From Synergistaceae bacterium UBA5827 (GTDB lineage: Bacteria > Synergistota > Synergistia > Synergistales > 79-D21), in the NCBI GenBank assembly GCA_002432945.1, contig DJHE01000022.1, positions 1 through 20,139 of the forward strand: 20,139 nucleotides of DNA, given 5' to 3'. The first letter of the stretch is position 1. Each line of letters begins with the position of its first letter. The translations under genes were made by a program, and so were the position numbers. The notes under the pieces were generated by a model that saw nothing but the letters and a program-made list of their open reading frames with translations, was not told where the DNA came from and did no database searches. Below, in pieces: positions 8,217-16,159 of this stretch.

Positions 8217-8261
8217 AAAAGGGCCCCCCGGAACCGCCCCACGGCGGCGGGGGGCCCTTTT
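8217..8261 (+). terminator. Strong Rho-independent terminator after aminotransferase gene
   Basis: A 14-bp stem (AAAAGGGCCCCCCG at 8217-8230 with CGGGGGGCCCTTTT at 8248-8261) encloses a loop with a further small CCG/CGG pairing. The A-run and T-run are part of the stem, so it could work in both directions. It ends 32 nt before the start of the AAA ATPase gene. No convincing promoter is visible in between. Confidence 0.85.
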
Positions 8262-8293
8262 CAAATATGCTGGGGAGGTTAGGTGAGACCCTT

Positions 8294-10411
8294 ATGCTGA
8301 AAGTCAGGGAAACCCATGCCGGCGATGCAGATAAAGGGATCGCGCGTCTTGATCCGAAAGATATGGCTTTCTACGGATTGCTGGAGGGCGATGTTGTGCT
8401 GATCGAAGGGAATAGGCCCTACCCTGCTCGCGTTCTATCGTGTGATGTGGATGACCGTGGGCAAGGGGCAGTTCTTATCGACCGGGTAACGCGGGAAAAC
8501 CTTGAAGTCGGGATAGACGCGAAGGTGGACCTTGTCAAGGCGAAGTGGGTTCTGGGCGGGTCGGCAATTTTTTCACAGGTATCAGGGGATCCCCTCGCGG
8601 AAAGTGCCGGGGCCCATTCCCTCCTGGCTTCATTCCTGCAGGAAAGGCCGCTTTTAAGAGGCGGTCGTGTAAGGGCAACCGTCCTGGGAAATAATCCCTG
8701 TGAATTCATCGTCAAGGCAACGGAACCCGAAGGGGTTATCGTAGTCGGTCCCGGTACGCGAATCGATTTCGAGAAAATGGTTGGGGATAAATCCGTTTCG
8801 CCTCCGGAACCGCGAGTATCCTACGAGGATATCGGCGGACTCGGACCACAAATCAAGAGAATTCGAGAGATGGTGGAAATTCCCTTAAGATTCCCTGAGG
8901 TTTTCAGGAAGTTGGGGATCGAGCCACCGAAAGGAGTTCTGCTCTACGGTCCGCCGGGTTCGGGAAAAACGGCTTTGGCAAGGGCCGTAGCGAACGAGAC
9001 GGATGCCTTTTTTTCTTCGATTTCGGGTCCGGAAATTATCGGGAAATATTATGGCGAGAGTGAAGCCCGGCTTCGGGCGGTTTTCGAAGAAGCAAACAAG
9101 AATGCTCCTGCCATTCTTTTTATAGACGAGATCGACGCCATTGCTCCCAAGCGGGAGGAAATGGGTGGCGAGAAACAGGTCGAAAGAAGAGTCGTTGCGC
9201 AGCTTTTGTCCCTGATGGACGGTCTTGAGTCGAGGGGAAAAGTGATAGTCATGGCGGCCACCAATATCCCGAATGCCCTTGACCCTGCCCTGAGAAGGCC
9301 GGGCAGGTTTGACCGGGAGATCGCGGTGCCTATTCCGAACAGGCAGGGGCGCCTGGAGATCCTGCAGATCCATACGCGCGGGATGCCGGTCACGGCGGAT
9401 GTCGATCTAGGCGAAATCGCGGCCAAAACGCACGGATTCGTTGGGGCCGATCTCGAAGCACTGGCAAAGGAAGCAGCGATGAATGCCCTAAGAAGGATCC
9501 TTCCCCTGGTGGACTTGAAAAGCGGGGATCTTCCAGAAGAAGAGGTCGAAAGGCTCCAGGTGACCCCGGCTGACTTCGAGGATGCACTGAAGGAAGTCGA
9601 ACCTTCTGCGTTGAGGGAAGTTTCCCTCGAGGTTCCCGAGGTCGGCTGGGAAGATATTGGGGGCCTCAACCAGGTCAAGGAGATTCTTCGGCAATCCGTG
9701 GAATGGCCGCTTTGGAACGATGAGCTTTATCGACAGCTGGATACGCGCCCGCCGAAGGGAATCCTTCTTTACGGAAGGGCGGGTTCGGGCAAGACCCTCC
9801 TGGTAAAGGCTCTTGCCCGTGAAAGCGGCCTGAACTTCATTTTTGTTCAAGGACCAACCCTGTTGTCTCGATATATCGGGGAGGGTGAAAAGGGGCTAAG
9901 ACAGGCTTTTCGCTTTGCTCGACAGTCTGCACCTTCAATCCTTTGCCTGGACGGGATCGAGTCCCTTTTCCCTGTCCAGAAAGGGCATGAAAGGGACGCA
10001 GTCGCAGAACGGCTGGTTGCCCAGTTTTCCTCCGAAATGAGCGGAATAGGAGAAATGCGCGGGGTGACCGTCATAGGAACGACCCTGGACCCCGAAAGCC
10101 TCGATCCAAGAGTGCGGGGAGCCGGAAGATTCGAGGTCCAGGTCGGCCTGCCCGACCCTGACGAAACAGAGAGGATTGAAATCCTGCAAGTACATACGAG
10201 GAATAAACCGGTCTCGGCAAGAGTGGACCTCGGGGCCATCGCGAAGAAGACTCAGGGCTTAAATGGCGCAGAGCTCGAAAACCTTTGCAGGATCGCCGCA
10301 GAAGAGACCCTTAAAGAACAACTCCAGGGAAGAAGGAGAGATACCCTGGTCGAAATAGGGCCTGATCATTTTGAAAAGGCGATCAGAAAGATCGCAGGGG
10401 AATCTGTATAA
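8294..10411 (+). CDS. Cdc48/VAT-like tandem AAA ATPase with degenerate second domain
   Basis: This 705-aa protein has the Cdc48/VAT layout: N-domain (about 1-165, with DADKGIARLDPKDM as in VAT), AAA domain D1 (about 180-400) and D2 (about 455-680). Family members form hexamers that unfold or remodel proteins. D1 is complete: Walker A GPPGSGKT (219-226), Walker B with Asp278-Glu279, sensor-1 Asn324, arginine fingers Arg335 and Arg338. D2 keeps Walker A (GRAGSGKT, 494-501), but the Walker B catalytic Glu is Gly554 (LDGIES), the sensor-1 position is Leu598, and the first arginine finger is Gly609, with Arg612 kept. D2 therefore probably binds but does not hydrolyse ATP. ATG 8294 is preferred over ATG 8267: AGGTGAG at 8281-8287 is suitably spaced and the protein then begins like VAT. 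No partner genes are obvious nearby. Confidence 0.9.
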   Translation: MLKVRETHAGDADKGIARLDPKDMAFYGLLEGDVVLIEGNRPYPARVLSCDVDDRGQGAVLIDRVTRENLEVGIDAKVDLVKAKWVLGGSAIFSQVSGDPLAESAGAHSLLASFLQERPLLRGGRVRATVLGNNPCEFIVKATEPEGVIVVGPGTRIDFEKMVGDKSVSPPEPRVSYEDIGGLGPQIKRIREMVEIPLRFPEVFRKLGIEPPKGVLLYGPPGSGKTALARAVANETDAFFSSISGPEIIGKYYGESEARLRAVFEEANKNAPAILFIDEIDAIAPKREEMGGEKQVERRVVAQLLSLMDGLESRGKVIVMAATNIPNALDPALRRPGRFDREIAVPIPNRQGRLEILQIHTRGMPVTADVDLGEIAAKTHGFVGADLEALAKEAAMNALRRILPLVDLKSGDLPEEEVERLQVTPADFEDALKEVEPSALREVSLEVPEVGWEDIGGLNQVKEILRQSVEWPLWNDELYRQLDTRPPKGILLYGRAGSGKTLLVKALARESGLNFIFVQGPTLLSRYIGEGEKGLRQAFRFARQSAPSILCLDGIESLFPVQKGHERDAVAERLVAQFSSEMSGIGEMRGVTVIGTTLDPESLDPRVRGAGRFEVQVGLPDPDETERIEILQVHTRNKPVSARVDLGAIAKKTQGLNGAELENLCRIAAEETLKEQLQGRRRDTLVEIGPDHFEKAIRKIAGESV

Positions 10412-10462
10412 TGAACCGGAGCCCTCTCCCGCGAGGGACCTTATCGGAAGGAGCGTCATGCA

Positions 10463-12409
10463 ATGAAGAAACTTTGGGACCTGGATCTCCGGAATTTTCC
10501 GGTCGATAAGCTTTCGGGAAAAGAATCTGAAAGAATCACCGAAGTGGCCCGGCATTGCCGCGCCTGGGCGGTTACCATGACAACCGTGGCAAACAGCGGT
10601 CACCCGGCGGGTTCTCTATCGAGCATGGAAATGTTTCTTCTTGCGTACGCAGTTGCTGACGTGACCCCGGAAAACTATCGGAGCCTTGATCGGGATTTCG
10701 TCATCATCAGCCATGGGCACACTTCTCCAGGTGCCTACGCGGCCTTGGCTGCACACGGTTTCATCGAACCGGATGAGATCATGGCTCATTTCCGGCAAGC
10801 CGGAAGCCCTTTCCAGGGACACGTTGAAAGACAGGTGCCCGGCATTGACTGGGGCTCGGGCAACCTTGGGCAAGGCCTTTCGGCGGGAGTGGGTTATGCG
10901 ATGGCCTGTCGCGCAAGGGGCTCCGCCCGGAATGTGTTCGTGCTCATGAGCGACGGGGAACAAGTCAAGGGGCAGATCGCCGAGGCCAGGCGAATGGCCG
11001 TAAAGGAAAAACTGGGTAACCTGATGGTCCTGATGGATTACAACCACATACAGATCTCGGGGCGGATCGAGGAAATCATGCCAGCGGACTTGACTGCCCT
11101 CTGGAAGGCTGACGGGTGGGCTGTCCTTGAATGCAACGGGCAGGCTCCTGCCCAGTTGTATGAAGCCATGGCCATGGCTCGAAAGAATGGGAAACCTTCG
11201 GTCATCTTCTGTCACAATATCATGGGTAACGGTGTGTCATTTATGGAGAACGTCCCGGACTACCATGGGAAAGCCGCTACCGGGCAGGCATACGAGAAAG
11301 CAATGGAAGAGCTTGGATTTTCCTCATCCGTTGGAGATAAGGCTAAGGAAAGGCGCAGCGCGGAGCTACCCAGGGGCTGGGAACATCCCGGGAACGGGAT
11401 GCTTTGCCTTGAAACGGGAATTCCAAGGCAATACGGAGCCGATGCGAAAACGGATAATCGCTCGGCTTTCGGCAATGCCCTCGAAGACGTCGGGAAACTG
11501 AATTATGGAGAGCCGGGCAGAACTCCTCTCCTGGTTTTCGACTGCGACCTTGCCGGATCGGTCAAGACTGATGGCTTTGCCCGGAGCTGCCCGGATTGGT
11601 TCAAGGAAATGGGTATCCAGGAACATTCGACGGCAACCGTGGCGGGAGCCGCCTCTTGTGGAGGGGTTGTTAGCCTCTGGGCCGATTTTGGCGTTTTCGG
11701 GCTGGACGAAGTCTATAACCAGCACCGATTGAACGATATCAACGGCTCAAACCTGAAAGTCGTCCTGACTCACGTCGGACTTGACGTAGGAGAAGACGGG
11801 ATGACTCACCAGTGTATCGATTATGCGGGTCTCCTGAGGAACACTTTCGGTTGGAAGCTGGTTGTCCCTGCAGACCCGAACCAGACGGACCGGGCAACGC
11901 GCTGGGCGATAGGCACTCCCGGCAATATTTGCCTTGCGATGGGAAGAAGCAAGTTGCCTGTCCTGGCAGACGAGGACGGGAAACCGCTATTTGGAGAAGG
12001 CTATGTCTTCCGTTACGGCAAGGCGGATGTGCTCAGGGAAGGGACGGATGGGACGATTTTATGCATGGGGCAGATGGCCCATAGGGCCATGCGGGCGTGG
12101 GAAACGCTGGTCAAGCAGGGCATAAGGCCCCGTCTGGTGCACGTGTCCTGTCCCCTTGAGAACGACGAGGAGGCAATTGAAGCTGCTGTCCGGACGGGAA
12201 CCATCCTCACCTACGAAGATCATCATTTTCGCACCGGACTAGGGGCTAGCATCGCCATGCGGCTGGTGGAACGCGGGGAATCCGTGCGGTTTGGTGCCTT
12301 GGGAGTCAGTCGGTATGGTGATTCCGGTGCCTCTGACGAGGTCATCTCTCGCATGGGGCTTTCGCCCGATGACCTGGTCAGGGCTTTCATGAAGCTGATC
12401 TCCAGATAG
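10463..12409 (+). CDS. tkt: Transketolase (full-length, somewhat divergent)
   Basis: This thiamine-diphosphate enzyme transfers two-carbon units between sugar phosphates in the non-oxidative pentose phosphate pathway. At 648 aa it has both halves fused. Seen are ANSGHP (His47), GHVERQVPGIDWGSGNLGQG, a ThDP/metal motif SDGE (163-166) leading to Asn194 in DYNHIQISG, the catalytic Glu387 in MGIQEHS, and His449 in GEDGMTHQ. The motif reads GQIAEA where many transketolases have a Trp (xWEA), and SDG replaces GDG, so this is a divergent branch. The catalytic residues are nevertheless kept. The ATG has GGAAGGAG at 10446-10453. The 51-nt gap from the ATPase gene shows no terminator, and the next gene starts 7 nt after the stop. 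Confidence 0.85.
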   Translation: MKKLWDLDLRNFPVDKLSGKESERITEVARHCRAWAVTMTTVANSGHPAGSLSSMEMFLLAYAVADVTPENYRSLDRDFVIISHGHTSPGAYAALAAHGFIEPDEIMAHFRQAGSPFQGHVERQVPGIDWGSGNLGQGLSAGVGYAMACRARGSARNVFVLMSDGEQVKGQIAEARRMAVKEKLGNLMVLMDYNHIQISGRIEEIMPADLTALWKADGWAVLECNGQAPAQLYEAMAMARKNGKPSVIFCHNIMGNGVSFMENVPDYHGKAATGQAYEKAMEELGFSSSVGDKAKERRSAELPRGWEHPGNGMLCLETGIPRQYGADAKTDNRSAFGNALEDVGKLNYGEPGRTPLLVFDCDLAGSVKTDGFARSCPDWFKEMGIQEHSTATVAGAASCGGVVSLWADFGVFGLDEVYNQHRLNDINGSNLKVVLTHVGLDVGEDGMTHQCIDYAGLLRNTFGWKLVVPADPNQTDRATRWAIGTPGNICLAMGRSKLPVLADEDGKPLFGEGYVFRYGKADVLREGTDGTILCMGQMAHRAMRAWETLVKQGIRPRLVHVSCPLENDEEAIEAAVRTGTILTYEDHHFRTGLGASIAMRLVERGESVRFGALGVSRYGDSGASDEVISRMGLSPDDLVRAFMKLISR

Positions 12410-12416
12410 GGAACGT

Positions 12417-13223
12417 ATGCCAGCCTTAAAACACGGGGACCTGGTCATGCTTTGGTCCCCCAAGAAGGGGGACAGCTACCTTGTCAGGTTGACCCCGAAA
12501 GCGAGCCAGAGCACGCATCTCGGTATCCTTCGCCACGATGACCTGGCGGGCTTGTGTTATGGAGATCCGGTTCTTTCCAACACCGGCAAAATTTTTTTCC
12601 TCCTGAAGCCATCGATGGGGGAATACATGCGCCGAATTAGGAGGCAAACGCAGATCGTCTTCCCGAAGGAAGCCGGCTATATCCTTCTTCACCTTTCGAT
12701 TTTCCCGGGGGCAAGGATTGTCGAGTGCGGTTCCGGGTCCGGCAGTTTGACGACGTTTTTTGCGAGCATGGTTGGAACGGAAGGACGTGTTTTTTCCTAT
12801 GACCGGAGGCCTGATTTCTCCGCGCTTGCCCAGGCGAATTGCGAACGCTGGGGAGTAGCGGACAGGGTCGAGTTCAAGGTCAGGGACATCGGCGAGGAAG
12901 GCTTCGATGAATCGGGTGCCGATGCCGTTTTCCTTGACGTACAGGCGCCGGAGGATTATTTGCAACAGGCGAGGTTGGCCCTCGCCCCGGGGAGGCAACT
13001 TGGACTCATCGTCCCCACGACGAACCAGTTGGAAAGACTGATCCCCGCGCTACAGGCCGAATCCTTTGTCAACATCGAAATCCTGGAGCTGTTCCTGAGG
13101 CGTTATAAAGCTACGGCAGCCAGGTTGCGCCCTGAGGATGTCATGGTCGGGCACACTGGGTTTCTCGTTTTTGCCACACTCGTTCGCGGGCAGGCGGAGG
13201 TTGCGGAAAGTGGAGATGAATAA
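12417..13223 (+). CDS. trmI: tRNA (adenine-58-N1)-methyltransferase, TrmI family
   Basis: This enzyme makes m1A58 in the tRNA T-loop using S-adenosylmethionine. The protein is 268 aa. It has an N-terminal small-barrel part (GDLVMLWSPKKGDSYLVRL), then RRQTQIVFPKEAGYIL, which is the TrmI signature. The SAM-binding loop VECGSGSGSLT is at 102-112. Asp174 in LDVQAPEDYL occupies the catalytic motif that is more often DxPxPW; the Pro-Trp part is not kept here. The ATG lies 7 nt after the transketolase stop, with AGGGA in between, and the 3' end overlaps queH by 8 nt. Operon membership is strong; the modification target is inferred from the family. Confidence 0.88.
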   Translation: MPALKHGDLVMLWSPKKGDSYLVRLTPKASQSTHLGILRHDDLAGLCYGDPVLSNTGKIFFLLKPSMGEYMRRIRRQTQIVFPKEAGYILLHLSIFPGARIVECGSGSGSLTTFFASMVGTEGRVFSYDRRPDFSALAQANCERWGVADRVEFKVRDIGEEGFDESGADAVFLDVQAPEDYLQQARLALAPGRQLGLIVPTTNQLERLIPALQAESFVNIEILELFLRRYKATAARLRPEDVMVGHTGFLVFATLVRGQAEVAESGDE

Positions 13224-13767
13224 GCGGATTCTACTTCATTGCTGTTGTGCGCCCGACTCGACGGTTCCGCTTCGGCGCCTTTTAGAAGAAGGCTGGGATA
13301 TCGTTTGCGCTTTCTACGGGTCTAACATCCATCCCGAGGAAGAATTCAGGTGGCGCCTTGAAGAGATGGCCAAAGTTGCGGACCTGAACGAGGTTCCCCT
13401 AAAGGTCCTTCCCTACGATCCGGATAGCTGGCTTCGCTCATCTGTCCTGCTGGCCGGAGAACCCGAGGGCGGGGCCCGTTGCGGCCTCTGTTTTGCGCTC
13501 CAGTTGAAGGCAGCGGCAAGATGTGCCGTGGAGGCAGGCTGCGGTTTTCTTTGCACGACACTGACGATAAGCCCTCACAAGGATCCGGTAAGGATTTGCC
13601 GCATAGGAAAGGCGATTTCCGATAAGAACGGGTTGCTATGGCTCGATCGAACCTGGAGAAAAGGCGGAGGGTTCCAGGAATCGGTACGGGAAAGCCGGCG
13701 CCTCGGGCTTCGTAGACAGAACTACTGTGGTTGCCGCTATTGTGTCAAAGGAGATGGAACGGTATGA
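13216..13767 (+). CDS. queH: Epoxyqueuosine reductase QueH (DUF208)
   Basis: QueH reduces epoxyqueuosine to queuosine in the tRNA wobble position and is the non-orthologous counterpart of QueG. The product is 183 aa. Conserved iron-sulfur cysteines are visible in HCCCAPDS (Cys9-11), in GARCGLC, and in QNYCGCRYC near the C-terminus. GSNIHPEEEFRWRLEEM and TTLTISPHKDP are family blocks. The first motif ends in Asp (CAPD) where many members have CAPC. The ATG at 13216 is chosen over upstream in-frame starts because it begins the conserved region and overlaps the trmI stop by 8 nt, suggesting translational coupling. Confidence 0.9.
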   Translation: MNKRILLHCCCAPDSTVPLRRLLEEGWDIVCAFYGSNIHPEEEFRWRLEEMAKVADLNEVPLKVLPYDPDSWLRSSVLLAGEPEGGARCGLCFALQLKAAARCAVEAGCGFLCTTLTISPHKDPVRICRIGKAISDKNGLLWLDRTWRKGGGFQESVRESRRLGLRRQNYCGCRYCVKGDGTV

Positions 13768-14738
13768 AACACGGGGAATGTGCGCCGCTTGGCAAGCTTC
13801 CTCCGGACTTGCTCCAGAGCAAGATCCTTCGTTACGCGGGATTCGAGAGGCCCGAGGTGAAAATCGGGCCGCGAATTGGCGAGGATGCCGCTGTCATCGA
13901 ATGGCCGGAGGGGAAGTTCCTGGTCGTCTCGTCCGATCCCATCGTCGGGGCTAGCCAAGGGGCCGGAAGGCTCCTCGTCTTTGTCAACTCCAACGACATA
14001 TTTTCAAAAGGCGGCGAACCCGCTTTCCTTGTCGTCACGTTGATTCTCCCCGCTTGCGACGGTCACGAAAAGGCATCCCGCATCATGGCCGAAATTGATG
14101 ATGCCTGCAAGGAAACGGGGATTGCGATAGTTGGGGGGCATACCGAATTCACGGATCGATACGATGTACCGGTCATGGTCGGGACGATTTTCGGGACGGC
14201 TCCAAGGGTCCTGAGTGCCGATGACATTTGCCCGGGAGACGTTCTCTTAATGACGAAACACGCAGGGCTTGAAGGCATGACGATATTGGCGCAGGACAGG
14301 CCCGACCTGCTCGCGCCGTTTCTCGAACTCCCGGAAACCGAAGAGATCCGGGAGTGGACGAAACGGCTGACGATTGGCCCTGAAGCGCGATGCCTGGCGC
14401 GATATGCGCGTTTCATGCATGATCCCACGGAAGGAGGGCTGCTGGGCGGGCTTTCGGAGATCGCAAGCCTTGTCCGCTGGGGTCTACAGGTTGACCTGGA
14501 TGCCGTTCCGGTCCATCCGTATACCCGCCGTGCCTCGGAAGCCCTTGGATTCGATCCCCGCAGGCTTATCTCATCCGGGGTGCTGCTGGCCGTCATCCCG
14601 GAAAACGAAGTGGATCAATCGATGGCGGAACTTGAAAGACAGAAAATTCCTTTTGCCGTCATCGGCAGGGTCGTGGAGGGAAAGGGAAATTGCAGCGAGA
14701 GTTTCAAGGAAGAGCTCTGGGGGCTTTTGGCCAGATGA
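13764..14738 (+). CDS. AIR synthase-related protein (HypE/SelD/PurM superfamily), function unknown
   Basis: This 324-aa protein belongs to the ATP-binding PurM/HypE/SelD/ThiL superfamily. It shows PRIGEDAAVIEW near residue 38, SSDPIVG, a metal/ATP-binding FVNSNDIFSKGGEPAF stretch, GGHTEFTDRYDVP and HDPTEGGLLGGL. It lacks the C-terminal PRIC tail that HypE needs for cyanylation (it ends LWGLLAR), and no other hyp genes are near. It also lacks the N-terminal Sec/Cys loop of SelD. It is therefore closest to the 'AIR synthase-related' or HypE-like group of unknown role. Start ATG 13764 has AAAGGAG at 13747-13753 and overlaps the queH stop as ATGA. The downstream gene starts in the same way, so translation is coupled on both sides. 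Confidence 0.8.
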   Translation: MKHGECAPLGKLPPDLLQSKILRYAGFERPEVKIGPRIGEDAAVIEWPEGKFLVVSSDPIVGASQGAGRLLVFVNSNDIFSKGGEPAFLVVTLILPACDGHEKASRIMAEIDDACKETGIAIVGGHTEFTDRYDVPVMVGTIFGTAPRVLSADDICPGDVLLMTKHAGLEGMTILAQDRPDLLAPFLELPETEEIREWTKRLTIGPEARCLARYARFMHDPTEGGLLGGLSEIASLVRWGLQVDLDAVPVHPYTRRASEALGFDPRRLISSGVLLAVIPENEVDQSMAELERQKIPFAVIGRVVEGKGNCSESFKEELWGLLAR

Positions 14739-15862
14739 ATTCCAATAACAGGAATGCGCCTGCAACTCTTCTCGAGAACCGCGTCTTTCGACTACGCCAG
14801 TCAATGGCGCGTGTTGGTGCGGAAGCATGCATCGTGATCTGCCTCGAGGGGCGAAACTGGGAGAATGTCTTCTTCCTCAGCGGTTTCAGGGGAAGTCATT
14901 CAACCCTCCTTGTAAGCCAGGAAAAGGCCCTCCTCGTGACGGATGCCAGGTATCTATGGCAGGCAGAAAAACAGACTTCAATGAACGTGGCCGAGCAGGG
15001 GAGCGATGGCCTTGTACAGACAGCCAAACGTTTTTTGATGAGCTGGGGGATAAAAAAAGCGGCACTTGAGCATAGAAGAATCCCGCACTCCGTGGGACTT
15101 TCACTTGGCGGGAAGGACTCTCCCGAGTGGATAGACGGTTCTTCACTTGTGGAGGAACTGAGAAGGGAAAAAACGGAAGTCGAGGCGGGCTTGATCGCAA
15201 AGGCTGCAGAAATTTGCTCGATCGCCCTTGGAGAGGTCCTTCCCGTCGTTTGCCCCGGGGTGACCGAGCGGGAAATTGCGGCAAGGCTTGAGTGTTCGAT
15301 CAGGCTGAATGGGGCTGAAGGAACCTGGGGAGAGCACGAGTTCATCGTTGCGTCCGGTCTTCGTTCCGCCATGCCGCATGGGACCCCGACCGAAAAACCG
15401 GTTGAAAATGGAGAGTGGGTGACTCTGGACTTTGGTGCGCGGGTAGGAGGATATCTCTGTGATATCACGCGCAACATTGCGGTAGGGACAGTCCCCGAAA
15501 GGGCGTGTTTTCTCCATGATCTCCTCTATGAAGCGCAGGACGAGGCCTTCAGGGCCGTTCGCCCCGGGGTGAAGGCTTGCGAGGTGGATGCCGTGGCCCG
15601 GCGAATCATAGAAAAAGCAGGATACGGTGAAGCCTTTTCGCATGGGTTGGGTCACGGCCTCGGACTGGAACTGCATGAAATGCCTCGCGTATCACGTTAC
15701 TCAGAGGATGTTCTCAAAAAGGGAGATGTCATCACGATCGAGCCAGGAATCTACCTACCGGATTTCGGCGGCCTGCGTGTTGAAGATGACTGCCTCGTCA
15801 CAGGGGACGGCGCGGTTTGGCTGACAAAGTCGGTCCCTTCCGGTTTTACGCAGGCACGTTAA
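14735..15862 (+). CDS. M24-family metallopeptidase, Xaa-Pro aminopeptidase-like
   Basis: This cytosolic dinuclear-metal peptidase of the pita-bread fold has 375 aa. An N-terminal creatinase-like domain (about 1-150) precedes the catalytic domain. All five metal ligands are visible: Asp232 and Asp243 (LDFGARVGGYLCD), His307 (SHGLGHGLGLELHE), Glu336 (TIEPGIY) and Glu350 (RVEDD). It removes N-terminal residues before proline from peptides, a reasonable function in a peptide-fermenting organism. The ATG overlaps the previous stop as ATGA, so it is the last gene of the coupled row. No clear terminator is seen in the 80 bp before rubredoxin. Confidence 0.9.
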   Translation: MNSNNRNAPATLLENRVFRLRQSMARVGAEACIVICLEGRNWENVFFLSGFRGSHSTLLVSQEKALLVTDARYLWQAEKQTSMNVAEQGSDGLVQTAKRFLMSWGIKKAALEHRRIPHSVGLSLGGKDSPEWIDGSSLVEELRREKTEVEAGLIAKAAEICSIALGEVLPVVCPGVTEREIAARLECSIRLNGAEGTWGEHEFIVASGLRSAMPHGTPTEKPVENGEWVTLDFGARVGGYLCDITRNIAVGTVPERACFLHDLLYEAQDEAFRAVRPGVKACEVDAVARRIIEKAGYGEAFSHGLGHGLGLELHEMPRVSRYSEDVLKKGDVITIEPGIYLPDFGGLRVEDDCLVTGDGAVWLTKSVPSGFTQAR

Positions 15863-15874
15863 AGACGAGAGAGG

Positions 15875-15903
15875 TTGCATGGGGCAGAACGCCCCGGTAT
15901 AAT
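15875..15903 (+). promoter_or_regulatory. Sigma-70-type promoter of rubredoxin gene, with inverted repeat in spacer
   Basis: TTGCAT (15875-15880), a spacer of exactly 17 bp and TATAAT (15898-15903) form a near-consensus promoter. The spacer begins with GGGGC-AGAAC-GCCCC (15881-15895), a perfect inverted repeat that could be an operator or a chance G+C-rich palindrome. The expected start site near 15910 gives a leader of about 30 nt. Confidence 0.8.
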
Positions 15904-15941
15904 GAAGCTGTAAGAAGAAATTCATGGGAGGGGATTGGGAC

Positions 15942-16103
15942 TTGAAAAAATTTATCTGCACGGTATGTGGGTACGTTTACGATCCCGCCAACGGAGACCC
16001 CGATTCTGGGATCGCTCCTGGCACTCCGTTCGAGCAGATTCCTGATGATTGGGTCTGCCCCGTCTGTGGCGTAAGCAAGGATATGTTTGAAGCTGCGGAA
16101 TAA
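15942..16103 (+). CDS. Rubredoxin
   Basis: This is a small one-iron electron carrier of 53 aa. Cys6 and Cys9 (FICTVCGYVYDP) and Cys39 and Cys42 (DDWVCPVCGVSKDMFE) form the Fe(SCys)4 site. The length and spacing match classical rubredoxins. It starts at TTG 15942, with GGGAGGGG at 15926-15933. In anaerobes rubredoxin usually passes electrons to oxygen- or peroxide-detoxifying enzymes (rubrerythrin, superoxide reductase, flavodiiron proteins). None of these is in the window, so the partner is unknown. It has its own promoter and terminator, making it a single-gene unit. Confidence 0.97.
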   Translation: MKKFICTVCGYVYDPANGDPDSGIAPGTPFEQIPDDWVCPVCGVSKDMFEAAE

Positions 16104-16121
16104 ATGGGATTTAAAAGATCG

Positions 16122-16150
16122 AGAGGCCCCCTCAGGGGGCCTCTTCTTCT
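16122..16150. terminator. Bidirectional terminator between rubredoxin and the minus-strand gene
   Basis: A 10-bp stem (AGAGGCCCCC at 16122-16131 with GGGGGCCTCT at 16135-16144) has a 3-nt loop. On the plus strand it is followed by TCTTCTTT. On the minus strand a T4 run lies a few bases after the stem. It sits between the ends of two convergent genes and can serve both. Confidence 0.85.
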
Positions 16151-16159
16151 TTACATGAA

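Noticed and set aside
10412..10462. Small CCCTC/GAGGG hairpin between the ATPase and transketolase genes as a terminator
   Set aside because: Only 5 bp of stem and no T-run follow.
13764..14738. selD (selenophosphate synthetase) or hypE
   Set aside because: SelD was tempting in a selenoprotein-using organism, but the catalytic Sec/Cys loop is missing; HypE is excluded by the missing PRIC C-terminus and absence of hyp neighbours.
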